Below, piece after piece: positions 9,701 to 17,734 of a stretch of DNA of 64,000 bases. The notes under the pieces are model-generated. The model did no database searches. It was not told where the DNA came from and saw only the letters and a program-made list of their open reading frames with translations. The position numbers were made by a program, and so were the translations under genes. Source of the DNA: Metabacillus dongyingensis (GTDB taxonomy: Bacteria > Bacillota > Bacilli > Bacillales > Bacillaceae); NCBI RefSeq assembly GCF_019933155.2, contig NZ_CP082944.1, positions 2,978,001 to 3,042,000 of the forward strand, in the 5' to 3' direction. The number at the start of each line of letters is the position of its first letter. The first letter of the stretch is position 1.

Positions 9701-12533
9701 CCGCAAAATCGACAATAACATCTAATCTAGGATGAACTGACTGTACAAGTTGACCACCGACAAAAGAAAATGATGTGCGCAAAGATTCATGACGATCAAC
9801 GAGCTTCTGGAAAACTGCCACCAGCTTATCTGGATTAAGATTACCTTCTATAATGATTGCAGAGGGCAAATTATAGGCCACAGAGTCTCGATTAAGCTGC
9901 CACATGATAAATAATCTTTTCTGCTGTGATGAGACGGGATAGTATTCTCTTTCTTTGACAGCTAAAACGGTTGATCTCTTATGTTGTTGCATCTTAGTAA
10001 TTAGATTAACAACTTCTTTTATGGTTGGTTGCTTAAACAATTCGCTTATTTGCAGATTTGTTTCAAATACTTGGTTTATCTTCAGAACAATTGAAGCAGC
10101 CTTTAACGAATGGCCGCCTAATTCAAAGAAGTTATCATAAACTCCTATTCTTTCAATATTAAGAACTTCTTCCCAGATACCAGCGATCATTCTTTCCAGT
10201 TCACTTTCAGGTGCGACATAACTTGAGCTTGACGCATTATCCAAATCAGGCACGGGCAGTGCTTTTCGATCAATTTTTCCATTTTGATTAAGAGGCATTT
10301 TATTCAGTTGAGTGAAATAAGCTGGTACCATGAAATCCGGCACCCTTTTAATTAGATAATTTCTTAATTCCGAATTCGTTATATCCCCATTGGCAACAAA
10401 ATAAGCGCTTAACTCTTTTGTGCCAAAAGTACCTTCCATCGCAACAACAACTGCTTCCTCCACATCCTGGTGTTTCAAAAGACAATTCTCAATTTCACCT
10501 ACTTCTACCCGAAAGCCTCTTATCTTTGTAAGATTGTCTATTCTTCCAATAAATTCAATATTCCCATCAGGCATCCACCTCGCCATATCCCCAGTTTTAT
10601 AAACTTTTTTCCCGGGAATATGCGGAAACTCCACAAACTTTTCTTTAGTTAAAACGGGTGCATTGTAATATCCCTGTGACAATCCGACTCCAGCAATACA
10701 TAATTCTCCTGTTATACCAATTGGCAAGAGGTTCATTTCTTGATTAACAATGTATAGTTCTACATTATTGAGCGGCTTTCCGATAGGAATTGACTTCTGC
10801 TGAATTAATTCTTGATTGCTGATTCGGTAGAAGGAGGCAATATCCGTGCACTCAGTAGGACCATAAGTATTTACTATTTCACTACTGAAGCTGGCTGACT
10901 CCGCCAAAGGTTTCAACTTTTTACAATTAATTGATTCACCGCCTAAGAAGACATGTTTCAGTGATGTTAACCTGCTGTAATCCGATTCTTCATTATAATC
11001 AACCAATGGATAAAAACCGCTTGGTGTACAATTTATAGTTGTAATTTTATGAAATTCAATATAATCTGACATTTTATTATAATCGTACATACCCGGCTCA
11101 AAGAGGTGTAATCGTCCTCCTCTTATTAATGGAGCAAATAAATTCTTATGCGCAGTGTCGAAACTTATTGGGGCAATTAATAATAAATTGCTGGCTTCAT
11201 TTATATCAAATTCATTCGTGTACCAGTAGAGCAGGTTTACAAATGAATTTCTTTTAACCATAACCCCTTTAGGATCACCAGTACTTCCCGAGGTGTAAAG
11301 AACATACATTAAACTTTCAGATGAGATTTCGAGCTCTAGATTTTTTTCCATTGATACTGGTGTACCCTTTTCTAAAGTTGTATCGATATCAATAAATAGA
11401 GTATTCTGATTAATATACACATGTTTATGATCACTGCATTTCAAAATTATATCTACGTTGGAGTTACCTATAACCTTTTTTATACGTTCATTTGGATAGT
11501 TTGGATCAATGGGTAAATAAGCTGCTCCTGCTTTTAAAATTCCTAATACTCCGATTGGAAGTTCGAGAGATCTATCCACCATACTTCCTACTACACAATT
11601 TTCTTTGATCCCCAGCTTAACCAATTCATTTGCTATATGGTTCGCTTTTTTATTTAATTCCTGATAAGTTAACTTTTGGCCTTGATAAACGACTGCTGTC
11701 TCATGAGGAGTTTTTGACACTTGTAATTCAAACAATTCAACAACTGACTTGTCTCTAGGAAAATCTGCAGCAGTGTTGTTAAACTCATAAAGAATTTGAT
11801 TCCTATCATTGGATAAAATATCGATTTCAGAAAGTCGAATATTAGGGTTTTCCACCACTGCTCTAAAGAAATGAGTCAGTTGATCTGTAATTTTTCCGAT
11901 CATTTCTCCTGCGATTCCGTTACAAGTAATAGAGCATTCAATAGTGCTTCCATGCCAAGTGAAATTGAAGACCGTGTCGGCATATGAATCATAATTTGAA
12001 CTGCTGCGTTGAATATTTTCAAGCTGGACAACTGTAAGGGGGTTCAGTCTATTGGAGGTTTTAGAATCAAAACCTAATAATTTTGCTAATTTATCATGTG
12101 ATACTTTCTGGTTTTTATTGGCATCAGAAATATTTTGCTGCACTTTAAATAGAAGCTCTTTAAATGACATTCCGCTATGGATATCACTTCGTATGATCAA
12201 TTGATGATCTTGATAAGCTGCCCCAGATTTTGATTGAATAACTGGGGTTCCGATTGAGACATCTCCATTATCCGTATATATTGAAAGTAAGTATTTTACC
12301 CCGCTCATCAGAATGATGAATAACCCATATTCGGATTGATCACTCATCTTAAGGATTTCACGGGATATTTGACCTGGTATTCTATATGTAAATAACTTGC
12401 GTTTACGATCTTCAAAATCAACATTATTATTTTTATGAGTAAAGCTGCTCATGCTTAAATTCTCGGATAGCTGACTCAACCAAAATTTTTCTTCTTCAGT
12501 TAACAAATCATTATTATATGTATGATTGATCAT
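6765..12533 (-). CDS. Non-ribosomal peptide synthetase, half-C - A - T - C - A - T
   Basis: The ATG at 12533 has GGGAGAGG eight bases upstream and is preferred over an in-frame TTG at 12551. About 1922 residues. The N-terminus starts directly at the second half of a condensation domain and lacks HHxxxDG. The first adenylation domain (YTSGSTGDPKG near 414) gives an aligned code DTKNFGTDI(K) that I cannot assign. T1 has ELGGHSL near 805. A complete C domain follows (HHIVFDG near 988). The second A domain (YTSGTTGNPKG near 1461) gives DVQGFALIF(K), also unassigned. T2 has ELGGNSL near 1844, and there is no thioesterase. It probably adds two residues and passes the chain to the KS domain encoded by the next, overlapping gene. 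The start lies inside the thioesterase gene. Confidence 0.95.
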   Translation of the reverse strand: MINHTYNNDLLTEEEKFWLSQLSENLSMSSFTHKNNNVDFEDRKRKLFTYRIPGQISREILKMSDQSEYGLFIILMSGVKYLLSIYTDNGDVSIGTPVIQSKSGAAYQDHQLIIRSDIHSGMSFKELLFKVQQNISDANKNQKVSHDKLAKLLGFDSKTSNRLNPLTVVQLENIQRSSSNYDSYADTVFNFTWHGSTIECSITCNGIAGEMIGKITDQLTHFFRAVVENPNIRLSEIDILSNDRNQILYEFNNTAADFPRDKSVVELFELQVSKTPHETAVVYQGQKLTYQELNKKANHIANELVKLGIKENCVVGSMVDRSLELPIGVLGILKAGAAYLPIDPNYPNERIKKVIGNSNVDIILKCSDHKHVYINQNTLFIDIDTTLEKGTPVSMEKNLELEISSESLMYVLYTSGSTGDPKGVMVKRNSFVNLLYWYTNEFDINEASNLLLIAPISFDTAHKNLFAPLIRGGRLHLFEPGMYDYNKMSDYIEFHKITTINCTPSGFYPLVDYNEESDYSRLTSLKHVFLGGESINCKKLKPLAESASFSSEIVNTYGPTECTDIASFYRISNQELIQQKSIPIGKPLNNVELYIVNQEMNLLPIGITGELCIAGVGLSQGYYNAPVLTKEKFVEFPHIPGKKVYKTGDMARWMPDGNIEFIGRIDNLTKIRGFRVEVGEIENCLLKHQDVEEAVVVAMEGTFGTKELSAYFVANGDITNSELRNYLIKRVPDFMVPAYFTQLNKMPLNQNGKIDRKALPVPDLDNASSSSYVAPESELERMIAGIWEEVLNIERIGVYDNFFELGGHSLKAASIVLKINQVFETNLQISELFKQPTIKEVVNLITKMQQHKRSTVLAVKEREYYPVSSQQKRLFIMWQLNRDSVAYNLPSAIIIEGNLNPDKLVAVFQKLVDRHESLRTSFSFVGGQLVQSVHPRLDVIVDFAEAPKDRLMEFVKSLVKPFNLEKPPLFRVTVIKIGENKHLLLTDAHHIVFDGISMDIIMVEFSDYYSDKNLPQAKIQYRDYSVWQEVFFQTDDFKRKEEYWLDLFKEGIPALELNTDYPRRPLQNYEGDHVLVTASHDLTSRLRRIAAENGATLYMVLLSALNVLFFKYTGQEDITIGSPTAGRSRPGLEGVIGMFVNTVVMRNFPCREKTFRKFLSEVKNTTLNALDHEEYPFEVLIDQLGVHRNLGRNPMFDIMFSLDSNENFFKDTKELSFHKFPIESNLTQFDMFIHAMETNNSIDLKFKFRTNVFMKETVLRMADHFMRLLDEITQSVNMLLQDIQIMSELEKQTILSGFNNTDAEFSYHQMTVHEIFENQVKETISKTAVVCNGITLSYSELDSKANQLARILRTRGVQRNNIIGIIAEPSLEMVIGVLGVLKAGGAFLPIDPGFPISRIEYLLKDSNCQLILTQHHLKGKLTFEQEVVGLDDETICNEDDSTLENINQSDDLAYVIYTSGTTGNPKGVMIEHRNLVNQLGGLIENMQFDQEFHHLLLAKVSFDVSVQQIFLPILSGGKLYIPEEELAAEPRKLWSFIEQNKINMLGAVPAHLKVLINSASTNQRLRYVFVAGEVFTKNLYDELRRTVNADQIINLYGPTETTIFSTLYVCNEKEEGSSLPIGKPLNNYRAYILDQDHSPVPLGATGELCIAGAGVGRGYINNPDLTNERFVSDPFVPGKRMYKTGDLARWLQNGNIEYIGRIDHQVKIKGVRVEPDEIKEHLLNHSSVKDAVVIAKQNQSDESYLCAYLITIQDVNTADLREYLKNKLPDYMIPSHFVKLESMPLTNSDKIDVRALQKRKDEDYMLSGPSYKAPGTQIEITIADIWKQVLGVNKVGIHDHFFELGGNSLNIVQVNERLKEELNIDLPVVALFRHTTIYSLAQQLKLINAEPEKTNPDRVQVMEESRNRLKDRRRRKRDWNES

Positions 12534-13242
12534 AAAAACCGCCTCTCCCAACTAATGTCAAATTAATCAGATCTATGATATCAATATAATTTTCATTAAT
12601 AAAAAAGTGCCCTCCTGGATAGCCGCGGACTTGGCTGTCTTTTGAAGTAAAGTCAGTCCATTTTTTCATATCTTCCTCAGTTATATCATCCTGCTTACCG
12701 TACATAGCAGTAATACTAGTGTTTAATTTGTACCCTTCTCTGCTAAATTCATATTCTTCTATCAATTTAAAGTCAGACCTTAAAATCGGTAAATATATAT
12801 CCATTAACTCCTGATTATTAAGAATCTCTTTTGGAGTACCATTTAGTTTACCTATTTTTTCTTTGAATTCTTTTTCAGGTAAATTATGAACTTTCTTTTC
12901 TCTAACATGGTTAGGAGGTTTTATGCCTGACAGAAAAATATGAGCAGGGGAATGTAAGCCTTCGCTCACCATTTTTTTACAAAGTTCATAGGCGATAAGT
13001 CCTCCCATGCTATGTCCAAAAAACGAATAATTACTTTTGTTTATATAATCAGTTATATTTTCGAATATATCATTTGTGATCTCATTCATATCTTGATAGC
13101 AGCATTCTTGAAATCTCTTTCCTCTCCCTGCATAGTGAATAGGCTGCAGCTCAATGCTATGGTGTAAATAATTGCGCCAATTATTGAATATTGACCCTGA
13201 TCCTCCAGCGTAGGGAAAACAAAAAAGAACCAATTTACTCAT
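12514..13242 (-). CDS. Type II thioesterase of the NRPS/PKS cluster
   Basis: 242-residue alpha/beta hydrolase of the GrsT/SrfAD family, which clears mis-primed or stalled acyl groups from carrier domains. The nucleophile elbow is GHSMGGL near residue 96, and the C-terminal GGHFFI supplies the catalytic histidine. The N-terminus LFCFPYAGGSGSIF is typical of the family. No signal peptide is visible, as expected for a cytoplasmic editing enzyme. The ATG is preceded by AAGGGG. The 3' end overlaps the next NRPS gene by 20 bp and contains its ribosome binding site, so it is the proximal member of a coupled operon. Confidence in the family is high; carrier targets are inferred from the neighbours. 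Confidence 0.93.
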   Translation of the reverse strand: MSKLVLFCFPYAGGSGSIFNNWRNYLHHSIELQPIHYAGRGKRFQECCYQDMNEITNDIFENITDYINKSNYSFFGHSMGGLIAYELCKKMVSEGLHSPAHIFLSGIKPPNHVREKKVHNLPEKEFKEKIGKLNGTPKEILNNQELMDIYLPILRSDFKLIEEYEFSREGYKLNTSITAMYGKQDDITEEDMKKWTDFTSKDSQVRGYPGGHFFINENYIDIIDLINLTLVGRGGFYDQSYI

Positions 13243-13431
13243 TCATTATCCCCTTCCCGGATAAATTGATTTGAATAAACTAAAAGACTCTATAGAGATT
13301 AATAAGTTACCCGACACCTCCCAAGGTTTTGCTAAACTAACCCCCAACTTATATGTATAGGGTGCAATCAGGAAAAACATCTTTGGCAAACCAGTTAATT
13401 TCTATAAAGCCTATATAAAACGTGTATGAAA

Positions 13432-14445
13432 CTATTTGTTCTTTAATTTATTCCAGAATGGTATACGGCCTTGAATATCATCAATAACCGATGAGAACCC
13501 TGGTGCAGAAGACAAAAAGAAGCCCGTACAATGGTGCGCTTTTCGGTATTCTGAATCTTCCAACAATATAAGATGAGCTTTCTTTATGTTGTAGTGCGGT
13601 ACAGCAGGGAAAAGGTGATGAACTAAATGGTATGAATTTCGGTGAGGGTGGATTAGAGTGCGCTCAAACCAATTCCCAAAAGAATTTCTTGATGCAAATA
13701 TCTCCTGTTCAGACTCTAACCCAGCATGTTCGGCCATTTCAGCCCAATACTTTAACACTTGGAATGTTGTTATAAATGGTACAAACCAGAAAAGGATTAA
13801 CTCTTGCCAAAAACCAAAAATAATTGAATTAATAATGATAACTGCCCAATATAAAGTTCGGATTACCTGATCCAAACGAGGTTCATCTTTTGCATATGCT
13901 GTTACTTTGATCATTCCGATTAGATAGTTGGGCACATGCACCAAGAACAATGGCTTTAAGCAATGATGAATAAAAAACTTCATCCTATTTTCAGGAGGTT
14001 TATCCAATCCAACAATTTGATACCGTTGTTTATCGGGGTCTACGTCGCTCCACAAGTATTTGTGGTGACTCATATGACTCTTACAGTATGCTTTATGAGA
14101 AATCATTATCGGATAGGCTGCAAAGAAACAAGCAACCCACTTATTTAATTTACGGTTTTTAAACAGCATACGATGACTTGACTCATGCATCATGATATCC
14201 AATCCGCGCATACGGCTGCCGATGATAACGATACTAATTAAATACATCCAAACAGTTGGTATAAAATAATTGAGAACAATTGCCAAGGAGATGATTAACC
14301 AATCCAGTCCTATAGCAAAAAAATTATACCAATTATTACGTTGTTGTAAGTCGCGGATTTTCAACAAGATTTCTTTCGAAAATCGATGCTTTTCTAACTC
14401 TTGTGGGGGGTTCGTCGCTTCTAATCGGTTAATTTCACTATTCAT
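13432..14445 (-). CDS. Membrane fatty-acid desaturase, cluster-associated
   Basis: 337 residues, with the three histidine clusters of membrane di-iron desaturases: HESSH, HMSHH, and HLVHH near the C-terminus. Hydrophobic stretches flank them. The enzyme would introduce a double bond into an acyl chain using O2 and an electron donor. The ATG follows AAAGGAG. It lies 189 bp upstream of the thioesterase on the same strand with no clear terminator between, so it may be co-transcribed with the assembly line. It could tailor the fatty acid taken up by the starter condensation domain at 1-2523. A housekeeping lipid desaturase is the alternative. Function as desaturase is well supported; acyl-carrier or lipid substrate is unknown. 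Confidence 0.9.
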   Translation of the reverse strand: MNSEINRLEATNPPQELEKHRFSKEILLKIRDLQQRNNWYNFFAIGLDWLIISLAIVLNYFIPTVWMYLISIVIIGSRMRGLDIMMHESSHRMLFKNRKLNKWVACFFAAYPIMISHKAYCKSHMSHHKYLWSDVDPDKQRYQIVGLDKPPENRMKFFIHHCLKPLFLVHVPNYLIGMIKVTAYAKDEPRLDQVIRTLYWAVIIINSIIFGFWQELILFWFVPFITTFQVLKYWAEMAEHAGLESEQEIFASRNSFGNWFERTLIHPHRNSYHLVHHLFPAVPHYNIKKAHLILLEDSEYRKAHHCTGFFLSSAPGFSSVIDDIQGRIPFWNKLKNK

Positions 14446-14655
14446 GTTATTAACTCCTTTTAATAGAAATCATGAACTTGATTTACGACCTGAATCATTT
14501 ATTTATAATCTCTTTATAAATACCAATAAACTTCCGAATTTCACCAAAACCCGAAACTGTCTATTACAGATCCACTTTCTAACCATACCCCCATCATTGT
14601 TATATACTTAAAAGTCACAAATAGTCATATTTTCCCAAGACTAAATCCTAAATTA

Positions 14656-15681
14656 TTATCCATATATCAGTTTATCAATCCCAGTTACAATAGGGATTAC
14701 ACTTTGATCAATATTCGACATAATATGAGAATGTATCTTTGATTTTGCATTTACAGAGGAATGAATTCTAACACCTGGATCAAATCCAAATATAATATAT
14801 TTGAGAACCTCATCATTTTTCATTGAAATCCAAACTCCATATCCATAATAGATATCATTGCTGCTCTTCACATAGGGAGTTAATAGCTTGTCCGTATACT
14901 CTTTTCCTAATAGTTTCGCATTTAATAATCCATTCCAAAACTTTGCTAAGTCTAACACGGTTGTAAATGCTCCTCCATCTGGACCTCCTACTAAAGGAAC
15001 GGAATAAATATTTGTTCTCCAATCGTTGCCTTCTTCGCTGTCAATATACCCTAGTGCCGTCCGTTCTGGGAGTTTATCCATCCGGAAATACCCAGAATCG
15101 GACATATCACAAACTCGAAATATATTTTCCGCAACATACTCTGGAAACGTCATCCCTGTCATTCGTTCAACAATCAACCCAAGTAAAATATATCCTGCAT
15201 TGCTATATGAAAACTTACTTCCGCTATTAAATTTCATAGGATGATCCTGGAACATAGGTAAGAAATCTTTTGGTGATTTAATAGAATACATAGGGACAGC
15301 TTTCCATAACTCTTCAAAATCACTCATCACTTCTTCATCGAAATAATCTGGTACTCCTGAGGTATGTGTTAAGAGGTGGTGAATTGTAACATTTGGATGG
15401 AAATGTGGAAAAGAGATATCCAGACAATCTTTGAGGCATGTATCGAAAGTTAAAATCCCTTTCTCAACTAGTTGACATATCGCAACTGAGGTGAAAATTT
15501 TACAACCAGATGCCATTCCAAATCTGGTCCTTGAAGTAATAGGGATATGTTCACTTCGATTGGCGTAGCCAAATCCACCCTCAAATATCTTTTTTTCATT
15601 TTGAATTAAGATTGCGCCAGAGAACCGTAATCTATCATCATAATTCATTACAAATTCTTCAATACTTTCAGAAAGCTCCAT
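14656..15681 (-). CDS. Serine hydrolase of the beta-lactamase / class C fold
   Basis: 341 residues of the beta-lactamase-related (Pfam Beta-lactamase, PBP4*/EstB) family. The nucleophile motif SxxK is SGCK near residue 59, the second motif is YSNAG, and the third region is a GGPDGG segment. The family covers esterases, D-aminopeptidases and carboxypeptidases besides lactamases, so the substrate is open. There is no signal peptide or membrane segment, so it is probably cytoplasmic. AAAGGT lies eight bases before the ATG. It is on the same strand as the NRPS operon, 210 bp upstream of the desaturase, and could be a tailoring or self-protection hydrolase. It could equally be an unrelated neighbour. 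Confidence 0.85.
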   Translation of the reverse strand: MELSESIEEFVMNYDDRLRFSGAILIQNEKKIFEGGFGYANRSEHIPITSRTRFGMASGCKIFTSVAICQLVEKGILTFDTCLKDCLDISFPHFHPNVTIHHLLTHTSGVPDYFDEEVMSDFEELWKAVPMYSIKSPKDFLPMFQDHPMKFNSGSKFSYSNAGYILLGLIVERMTGMTFPEYVAENIFRVCDMSDSGYFRMDKLPERTALGYIDSEEGNDWRTNIYSVPLVGGPDGGAFTTVLDLAKFWNGLLNAKLLGKEYTDKLLTPYVKSSNDIYYGYGVWISMKNDEVLKYIIFGFDPGVRIHSSVNAKSKIHSHIMSNIDQSVIPIVTGIDKLIYG

Positions 15682-16073
15682 TAAATCCGACCTTTCTCAT
15701 TTTTATATTTACTAAATATTTCTAATGGTAATTTTAACCTTTTCACTTCTTGCTAACAAGAGTTCTAAAGACCCTAATTTATCCAGCTTCAACCTAACGA
15801 TTTAAAGAGTCCTGGGACTTTGTTCTGCGGTGTCCAGATTAAAACAGAGGATATCCATTCCCCTCATCAATGGTTTTAGACTTGACTTTGAGATTGGAGA
15901 ACCTTTTGAAATGTTGGATATCATTTAATTTTTCCATACTGATTATTCCTCGATCCCTAATCAGGAAATCATATGTTACTTTAAATAGATTTCATGATGG
16001 TTAAAATATTAGACAACTAAATGAAGCAAGCAATAGGTCTTTCTTCAGTAGTGTCATGTTTCTATAAAACCCC
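15682..16073. other. Intergenic stretch without recognised gene
   Basis: About 390 bases between the hydrolase and the small gene at 16124. A 30-odd-codon minus-strand reading frame begins near 15936 but has no ribosome binding site and resembles nothing I know. No clear promoter or repeat is seen. Confidence 0.4.
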
Positions 16074-16101
16074 AAAAAAGAGACTGCCAGCGCAGCCTCT
16101 A
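16074..16101 (-). terminator. Rho-independent terminator after the 43-residue gene
   Basis: Read on the minus strand, a stem of AGAG-G-CTGC pairing with GCAG-T-CTCT around a four-base loop is followed by six T residues. It lies about 23 bases after the stop codon at 16124. Confidence 0.7.
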
Positions 16102-16123
16102 GATTACTTTGCTTCTTTAATTT

Positions 16124-16255
16124 TTAGTCCTTCTTCTTCTGCCCGCTTTTAGCACGGTTGCTGTCTAACTCAGCAGCATATTCTTCTTGTGTTTTGCCCT
16201 GCTTTTGACTTTCGGATTGGATTTTTCTGAACTTGTTATCATTTAAGTTTGGCAT
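16124..16255 (-). CDS. Small hydrophilic protein, 43 residues
   Basis: This short frame has an excellent ribosome binding site, GAGGAGG, with the ATG at 16255, and a terminator right behind it; both argue that it is real. The product is very polar and rich in Lys, Gln, Asn, Glu and Ser (it starts MPNLNDNKF and ends AKSGQKKKD), with no hydrophobic segment and no cysteine. The composition resembles small acid-soluble or other minor spore proteins of Bacillus, but I do not recognise a specific family. Function unknown. Confidence 0.65.
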   Translation of the reverse strand: MPNLNDNKFRKIQSESQKQGKTQEEYAAELDSNRAKSGQKKKD

Positions 16256-16349
16256 GTTTGCACCTCCTCATAACAGGAGTATTTTGTGCAATAAGCCATA
16301 CGTTCATTCCAGATAGGAGAAAAACAAGCATGATCTTCACAATTTGAAG

Positions 16350-16856
16350 CTATTGGTTAATCCGCAAAATAAATAATTCTGCCAATTTAACGTTGTAATA
16401 AATACCCGTAAATAGAATAACCGCTGAAGAAGCACCTTTAATAAACGGGTGAAGTTTTATAAAAGGAAGTTTTTCACTTAATGTTTCCACAATGAAAAAT
16501 TGGAATAATACAACAATCGAAAAGAAACTTATTCCGTCCATGGGAATCATGAACACGAAGCTGAATAAGATGCCAAACGATAAATACATAAACAGCTTAT
16601 ATATATTTCTGGTGTTCTGAGGCACTTTTTTAGCAATCCATTCTATAATGAAAGATACTGGCAAAGCGTTGAGCAACACTCCCCCAAGTAAAAAAAAGTG
16701 GATAAAGCTGAAATCCAGATAATGGTGAATTTCAATGTTAAAGTCCACTGCATTTAATGCTGTCAGCAGCAAAAACAAAGACAGTATATATGTAATAATA
16801 GATAAATTGATTTTTTGATAATCACACGAATCTTTCCTTATTATTGAACTTATCAT
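16350..16856 (-). CDS. Predicted membrane protein of unknown function, 168 residues
   Basis: The protein has about five hydrophobic helices (roughly residues 19-38, 48-68, 85-105, 107-127 and 142-162) separated by short polar loops, with KKVPQNTRN as the main cytoplasmic-looking loop. No catalytic motif or known family is recognised. The ATG at 16856 has AAAGGG about eleven bases upstream. It stands alone on the minus strand between the 43-residue gene and a GNAT gene. Its A+T-rich codons match the neighbours. Confidence 0.6.
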   Translation of the reverse strand: MISSIIRKDSCDYQKINLSIITYILSLFLLLTALNAVDFNIEIHHYLDFSFIHFFLLGGVLLNALPVSFIIEWIAKKVPQNTRNIYKLFMYLSFGILFSFVFMIPMDGISFFSIVVLFQFFIVETLSEKLPFIKLHPFIKGASSAVILFTGIYYNVKLAELFILRINQ

Positions 16857-16981
16857 GTATTATGAATTCCCTTTTGGTTATCCGCACTGATTCGTTACTT
16901 CTTTAATATGATTCCTTTTTTTTCACATCATCAGGCGGCTGCTAGTACACAGCTGCACCGACAAAGAGGAAAGATGGAATT

Positions 16982-17021
16982 AAAAAAGAAAGCCCCAAAT
17001 CATTAGCAGCACATCTTTGGG
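16982..17021 (-). terminator. Terminator after the GNAT gene
   Basis: CCCAAA and TTTGGG form a short stem on the minus strand, followed by GGC and a run of six T residues. It lies about 55 bases past the acetyltransferase stop at 17077. Confidence 0.5.
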
Positions 17022-17076
17022 AAAGATTATTATTTGTTGAATTCTATCAAAACAAGGTAGATCCTATTTTCATTCC

Positions 17077-17583
17077 TCAGCAAGTTTTATAATAAACAAT
17101 AGTTGCATCAAGCTTTCCATCCGCTGATTCAGCAAATAACGGGATGCGGCCGCATTCTGTAAAACCAAGTGAGATGTAAAGTTGATTCGAGACATCGCCT
17201 TCTCTTGTATCGAGAACTAACAGGGATCTCTTTTCTTGTTTAGCCCGCTCTTCGGCTTTTTGCATTAATAACCGGGCGATGCCTTTTCTGCGATAGTCCG
17301 GATGTGTGATCAGTTTTGCGATTTCTGCTCTATGGCGTCCGTTTTGTTTCCCGCATAATTGGAGCTGAACGCTCCCAACAATTTCATGATTCACTTTCGC
17401 AATTAGGAGAATCACATTGGGTTCTAATACGTTTTCCCAATATTCTGTTGCCTGAGAATGGCTCATTGGGGGCAGAAACCCTATTGAAGCACCTCCCTCT
17501 ACTGTCTTGATCAGAAGATCAGAAAGCTTCTCAATATGCACTTCTGACGTTTTCAATTCTGAGATTTCCACTTCGTATGACAC
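17077..17583 (-). CDS. GNAT family N-acetyltransferase
   Basis: 168 residues of the Gcn5-related acetyltransferase fold. The acetyl-CoA pyrophosphate-binding motif is YRRKGIARLLM near residues 97-107, preceded by an AEIAKLITHPD beta strand and followed by the LGFTECG C-terminal motif. These enzymes transfer acetyl from acetyl-CoA to an amine; the acceptor cannot be read from sequence. The start is GTG at 17583, chosen because GGGGAGG lies seven bases upstream. The downstream neighbour on the plus side is the long palindrome array, so the gene is probably monocistronic. Confidence 0.88.
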   Translation of the reverse strand: MSYEVEISELKTSEVHIEKLSDLLIKTVEGGASIGFLPPMSHSQATEYWENVLEPNVILLIAKVNHEIVGSVQLQLCGKQNGRHRAEIAKLITHPDYRRKGIARLLMQKAEERAKQEKRSLLVLDTREGDVSNQLYISLGFTECGRIPLFAESADGKLDATIVYYKTC

Positions 17584-17734
17584 CTTTATTACCTCCCCTC
17601 TCCTTTTATTTTACATGAAAAATTTTCTAAAAAGAATGAAGTATGCCTTGGCAAATGATCTCTCCCGCTAAATGATTCATTTTGCGGCCATACAGTAAGC
17701 ATTGATCTAAACCGCGATCCCGCTTGTGGTCCAG

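Noticed and set aside
14656..15681. ClbP/ZmaM-like prodrug peptidase activating an acyl-Asn product
   Set aside because: Those peptidases have a signal peptide and C-terminal membrane helices; this protein has neither, so it would not work on the periplasmic or outer face. Kept only as a generic hydrolase.
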